In this document: piece after piece, positions 5,245 to 8,048 of the stretch
Layout of the letters: every line of letters begins with the position of its first letter
How positions within the stretch are numbered: the first letter of the stretch is position 1
Source of the DNA: Candidatus Methanoplasma sp.
Lineage (GTDB): Archaea > Thermoplasmatota > Thermoplasmata > Methanomassiliicoccales > Methanomethylophilaceae
Direction: 5' to 3'
Length of the DNA stretch: 8,048 nt
Assembly: GCA_031283015.1 (NCBI GenBank)
Contig: JAITCQ010000006.1
Location: 1 to 8,048, forward strand
Position numbers and translations under genes: made by a program
The notes under the pieces: generated by a model
Told to the model about the DNA's origin: nothing
Database searches by the model: none
Seen by the model: only the letters and a program-made list of their open reading frames with translations

Positions 5245-5826
5245 ATGGAGCTCGAAGACGGTATCGCCGCTGTCAGAGCGGCAAGGCGCTGCGCGGAGGC
5301 CGAAACGAGAGGAAGGTCCGCCGAGCCCTCTTTACCGGAAGGGTTCTCCGAAAAAAAAGGCGTGTTCGTCACGATATCCCAGTACCCATCCGGAGACCTG
5401 AGAGGGTGCATCGGATACCCCGAACCGGCGTTCCCGCTCAAAGACGCGCTGATGATGTCCGCCGAGGCGGCATGCCACGATCCTAGATTTAGGGATCTGA
5501 CGTTTGACGAGACAGACAGATGCACATTCGAAGTGACGATCCTTACGGTACCGCAAAGGATCCCGTACGGAACGCCGGAAGAGCTCCTTTCAAAGATAGT
5601 CATAGGCAGGGACGGGTTGATAATCTCCCACAGAGGAAGAAGAGGACTCCTACTCCCTCAGGTCCCTTCGGAGTTCGGATGGGATGCGGAAGAGTTCCTG
5701 CGGCACCTGTCGATGAAGGCCGGTCTCGGCCCCGGCGCCTGGAAGGAGCCTGGGGCGGTAATAGATGTTTTCAGCGGAGAGATATTCTCCGAAACATCGC
5801 CTAGAGGAGAGGTGGTAAGGAAGTGA
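5245..5826 (+). CDS. AMMECR1-family protein (193 aa)
   Basis: This is a conserved AMMECR1-domain protein of uncertain biochemical role, widespread in archaea and eukaryotes. The signature LRGCIGYPEP is at residues 52-61, preceded by GVFVTISQ. Further conserved blocks are FEVTILTVP (95-103), GRRGLLLPQVPSEFGWD (131-147), and the C-terminal segment with KAGLGPGAW (158-166). Length is as usual for archaeal members (about 190-205 aa), and the N-terminal helix is intact. The start at 5245 lies 1 nt after the stop of the preceding gene and no strong Shine-Dalgarno is seen, so translational coupling is likely. The stop codon is part of the ribosome binding site region of the downstream dihydroorotase gene. 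Confidence 0.93.
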   Translation: MELEDGIAAVRAARRCAEAETRGRSAEPSLPEGFSEKKGVFVTISQYPSGDLRGCIGYPEPAFPLKDALMMSAEAACHDPRFRDLTFDETDRCTFEVTILTVPQRIPYGTPEELLSKIVIGRDGLIISHRGRRGLLLPQVPSEFGWDAEEFLRHLSMKAGLGPGAWKEPGAVIDVFSGEIFSETSPRGEVVRK

Positions 5827-5827
5827 T
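5819..5827 (+). promoter_or_regulatory. Ribosome binding site placing the pyrC start at CTG
   Basis: GGAAGTGAT matches GGAGGTGAT at eight of nine positions. The CTG codon at 5831 lies 7 nt after GGAAG, normal spacing. The ATG at 5826 overlaps this site and meets a stop after two codons. The GTG at 5849 is 25 nt away. The site therefore points to CTG. Confidence 0.5.
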
Positions 5828-5830
5828 GCT

Positions 5831-7102
5831 CTGAGCTTCGATGTCGTTGTGTGCGGAAGGGCGTTCGCCGGCGGAGAGATAAAGTACCTTGAGATAGGGA
5901 TATCCGGCGGAAAGATCGCCGAGGTGAAGAGTTCGATACGCGGCGGAGAGAAGAGGATCGACGTCCCCGGCGGCGTGATACTCCCGGGGTTCGTGGACCC
6001 CCATGTGCATTTCAGGGATCCCGGGATGACGGAGAAGGAGGACTTCTCCTCCGGCACCCTCGCGGCGGTGCACGGAGGGGTCACCTGTGTGCTGGACATG
6101 CCCAACACGATCCCGCCGGTGTCGGATGTCGGCGCGCTGCTTGAAAAGAAGAAACACGTGAGCGGTCGGGCGTATGCCGATTACGGACTGTTCGCGGCGG
6201 TGACCCCCGGGTGCAACGCGGGCATGATGGCGCCGCTGGTCCCGGGGTTCAAGCTTTTCATGGGTTCCACCACGGGGAAGATACTGCTCAACGACGACGC
6301 CGAGATCGGGGCCGCTATCCGCGACATATCCAGGACCGGAAAAAGAGTGAGCGTCCACGCCGAGGATGACAGCATGATCGCCAGGGGACCGGAGAGGAAC
6401 TGTAGGGACCACCTCAGGAACCGCCCGGTCGAGGCGGAGATCAACGCGCTGAGAAGGCTGTCCCGTTTCAAAGGGATGAAGATGAACATATGCCACAACA
6501 CGAACGCGGAAAGTGTGGCCTTGGCGAACGATCTCGGTTTCACGACGGAAGTGACGTTGCACCACCTTTTCTTCGAACCGGAAAAGTTCTCAACGTCCGA
6601 ATACAAAGTGAATCCTCCGATAAGGAGCGCCTCCGTGAGGGACGGCCTTTACAAAGCGTTCATCGGCGGAAAGGTATCGATGTTCGGCAGCGACCACGCC
6701 CCTCACACGATATCCGACAAATCCCAGGATTTCGACTCGGCTCCCAGCGGGATCCCCGGCGTCGAGACCACGATCCCCATAGTGATGAACATGGTAAGGA
6801 AGAACATCGTTCCGTTACCGCAGGCGGTGTCCATGGGATCGGAGGCCCCCGCCGCGTCTTTTGGAATGAGGAAGGGAAGGATCGAGGAAGGTTACGACGC
6901 AGACCTTTCGGTATTCGATCTGAGGAACGTCACCGCCGTCGACATAAGAAAACTTCATAGCAAGGCCGGACATTCGCCGTATGACGGATGGGAAGCGGTG
7001 TTCCCGGAGATCGTGATGGTGAGAGGAGAGATCCAGATCGACGGCGGGGAGTTCTGCGGAGATAAGATCGGGAAGGATGTATATGGCGGATATCGAGATT
7101 GA
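5831..7102 (+). CDS. pyrC: Dihydroorotase (423 aa), probable CTG start
   Basis: This cytoplasmic amidohydrolase cyclises carbamoyl-aspartate to dihydroorotate, the third step of pyrimidine synthesis. Numbering from CTG, the metal site has D56-P-H58-V-H60-F-R62, K141 in FKLFMGSTTG (probable carboxylated lysine), H176 (VHAED), H244 or H245 in TLHHLFF, and D288 in GSDHAPH. All ligands are present. Allantoinase and hydantoinase are relatives, but the HVHFRDPG, NPPIRS and GSDHAPH blocks and archaeal length favour dihydroorotase. The first strand, SFDVVVCGRAF, requires translation to begin upstream of the GTG at 5849. Only CTG at 5831 is available in frame, with a Shine-Dalgarno 7 nt before it. Alternatively a CT insertion (CTCT) disrupts an original ATG-CTG-AGC start at 5826. 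The 3' end overlaps the next gene by 20 nt. Confidence 0.93.
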   Translation: MSFDVVVCGRAFAGGEIKYLEIGISGGKIAEVKSSIRGGEKRIDVPGGVILPGFVDPHVHFRDPGMTEKEDFSSGTLAAVHGGVTCVLDMPNTIPPVSDVGALLEKKKHVSGRAYADYGLFAAVTPGCNAGMMAPLVPGFKLFMGSTTGKILLNDDAEIGAAIRDISRTGKRVSVHAEDDSMIARGPERNCRDHLRNRPVEAEINALRRLSRFKGMKMNICHNTNAESVALANDLGFTTEVTLHHLFFEPEKFSTSEYKVNPPIRSASVRDGLYKAFIGGKVSMFGSDHAPHTISDKSQDFDSAPSGIPGVETTIPIVMNMVRKNIVPLPQAVSMGSEAPAASFGMRKGRIEEGYDADLSVFDLRNVTAVDIRKLHSKAGHSPYDGWEAVFPEIVMVRGEIQIDGGEFCGDKIGKDVYGGYRD

Positions 7103-8048
7103 TTACTCCGAACTGAAGGGAAGGAAGGCCGAGTGTCCGGAGGGATGCGGGCTTTGCTGTCTCTGCCAGCCGGAGGTCCTCGCGGAGGAAAGGCATTTCT
7201 TTATGAAAGAACACCAAAAGAGCCTCGTGCGCAGCAAAGGCCCGGAACCGTACCTAGCGTTGGCGCTGAAGAAGGGCAAAGGCTCATGTGTGTTCCTGAA
7301 CGGACGCAGATGTTCCGTCTATGCGAACAGGCCGGCATACTGCAGACAGTTCCCGTACCACATTTATGCGGGAGACAGGATAAAGGTCGAACTGGACCTT
7401 TCATGCAGGGGCGTTTGGACCGAGAGCGGCGCAGACGCCGTGCTCGAGGCCGAGGGCATCGTCCGAAACGCGGAAGGCAGGATAAAAAGAGCGGTGAAGG
7501 AGGCCGGGAACGTATACGCCGAATTCTACCGCAACTGCAAGGAGGCGGGGGTGATGGGAGATCCGTCAGCGATAAGGAGGTCTGTGAACGAGAACTTAGA
7601 TAATTTTACAGATCTGGCATATGTCGGTAAGGTCATGGAGATGACCATGACCGAACCGGTCATGACACTAGACGACATCAAATGCGAACCGGCGGACATA
7701 GAAGAATTAAGCGAAGCGGCCATGGAAACGGCCATGGAATCGATGGCCGCCGACGATCCGGTCAACGCACCGGTATATTGCGGCGAGAACTGGGACTGGA
7801 ACATCTTCCTCGCGGACAACTCGACCGGAAGGATAGACTGGATGGTGCTGGACGACGAAGGCGATCTGGCGAAGAAAGGAACGGTCAGAGCGGAAGAGAT
7901 CAAAGTAAGGCCGCCGGAGCCGGGAGGAACGGAGGTCCTGAAAGGATACATTTCCATCCTCAATCAAAGGGACAGCTTCCTCGGGAACGTGTTCAGCCTC
8001 ATGGATGCCGTCGATTACGAGGACGACATGGCCAACGCCTATTACGGA
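7083..8048 (+). CDS. YkgJ-type cysteine-cluster protein with unknown C-terminal region (partial, at least 322 aa)
   Basis: The frame stays open from the ATG at 7083 to the window end, so the 3' end is missing. The N-terminal domain (1-112) is a YkgJ/UPF0153-type putative zinc- or iron-binding domain. It has C18-x3-C22-x2-C25-C26-x-C28, then C69, C77, the block RPAYCRQFPYH (83-93, C87) and LSCRGVW (C108). Residues about 113-160 are helical. From about 180 the protein changes: an acidic, Met-rich stretch with short repeats (EPVMT, AMETAMESMA) leads to a second domain with YCGENWDWN and a beta-rich stretch around IDWMVLDDEG. I do not recognise that part. The ATG lies inside the last codons of pyrC, with AAGGA just upstream, so translation is coupled. 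The gene is too long for a simple YkgJ protein (about 110-150 aa). Function unknown. Confidence 0.85.
   Translation, partial: MADIEIDYSELKGRKAECPEGCGLCCLCQPEVLAEERHFFMKEHQKSLVRSKGPEPYLALALKKGKGSCVFLNGRRCSVYANRPAYCRQFPYHIYAGDRIKVELDLSCRGVWTESGADAVLEAEGIVRNAEGRIKRAVKEAGNVYAEFYRNCKEAGVMGDPSAIRRSVNENLDNFTDLAYVGKVMEMTMTEPVMTLDDIKCEPADIEELSEAAMETAMESMAADDPVNAPVYCGENWDWNIFLADNSTGRIDWMVLDDEGDLAKKGTVRAEEIKVRPPEPGGTEVLKGYISILNQRDSFLGNVFSLMDAVDYEDDMANAYYG
7631..7664 (+). repeat. Overlapping inverted repeats of GGTCAT/ATGACC inside the YkgJ-type gene
   Basis: GGTCAT-ggag-ATGACC (7631-7646) is immediately followed by CATGACCG-AAC-CGGTCATG (7646-7664), sharing one base. Both are perfect. They encode the linker between the two domains. 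They may reflect repeat expansion of codons for Met, Thr and Val rather than a regulatory element. Confidence 0.5.
7717..7739 (+). repeat. 12-bp tandem repeat (CGGCCATGGAA twice)
   Basis: Two copies of CGGCCATGGAA, 12 nt apart, encode AME-T-AME in the acidic linker of the YkgJ-type protein. A degenerate third copy (ATGGCC) follows. This looks like a small in-frame duplication. Confidence 0.6.

Noticed and set aside
4635..5603. Minus-strand open frame of 322 codons
   Set aside because: Antisense to the hendecad-repeat and AMMECR1 genes; its Leu/Arg/His-rich sequence is the shadow of Glu/Lys-rich codons.
7133..7603. Plus-strand open frame in another register over the YkgJ-type gene
   Set aside because: Arg/Gly-rich out-of-frame translation; the frame from 7083 carries the conserved cysteine motifs.

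Overview
The window looks like a methanogenic archaeon of the Thermoplasmata lineage, most likely Methanomassiliicoccales. This is an inference from gene content. It rests on a CoM-methyltransferase-like (MtaA/MtbA/MtsA family) protein paired with a corrinoid protein, an archaeal tRNA intron at the canonical 37/38 site, archaeal TATA-box promoters, two probably leaderless genes, GGAGGTGA-type ribosome binding sites, and a moderately high GC content broken by AT-rich promoters. There are no rRNAs, transposases or CRISPR arrays.

Layout. (1) 52-156 (+): intron-containing elongator tRNA-Met(CAU). (2) 318-536 (+): a 72-aa helical protein of unknown function with its own promoter, followed by a large inverted repeat (548-597). 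(3) 649-2477 (+): a two-gene operon of a ferredoxin-like protein and an ArsA/Get3-type ATPase with a C-terminal HSP20-like domain, ending in an 11-bp bidirectional terminator hairpin (2468-2496). (4) 4433-2516 (-): a convergent two-gene operon of an MtaA-family methyltransferase and its corrinoid protein, with no substrate-specific MtxB partner in the window. The organisation resembles mtsA/mtsB. (5) 4434-4727: a divergent intergenic region with three copies of sGRTAGATAAA at the mtx promoter and further inverted repeats. (6) 4728-8048 (+): a tight operon of a hendecad-repeat protein of unknown function, an AMMECR1-family protein, dihydroorotase (pyrC, apparently starting at CTG) and a YkgJ-type cysteine-cluster protein that runs off the window end.

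Working together. The (-) operon probably moves methyl groups from a methylated substrate through the corrinoid to coenzyme M for methanogenesis. The convergent ferredoxin/ArsA pair combines an electron carrier with a nucleotide switch. It may activate or mature a metalloprotein, possibly the neighbouring corrinoid protein, but only proximity supports that. The right-hand operon carries pyrimidine biosynthesis (pyrC) with three less defined genes. The most interesting points are the MtsAB-like pair and its repeat operator, the ferredoxin/ArsA-HSP20 operon, the six-hendecad protein, the CTG start (or CT-slippage frameshift) of pyrC, and the undescribed C-terminal region of the YkgJ protein.
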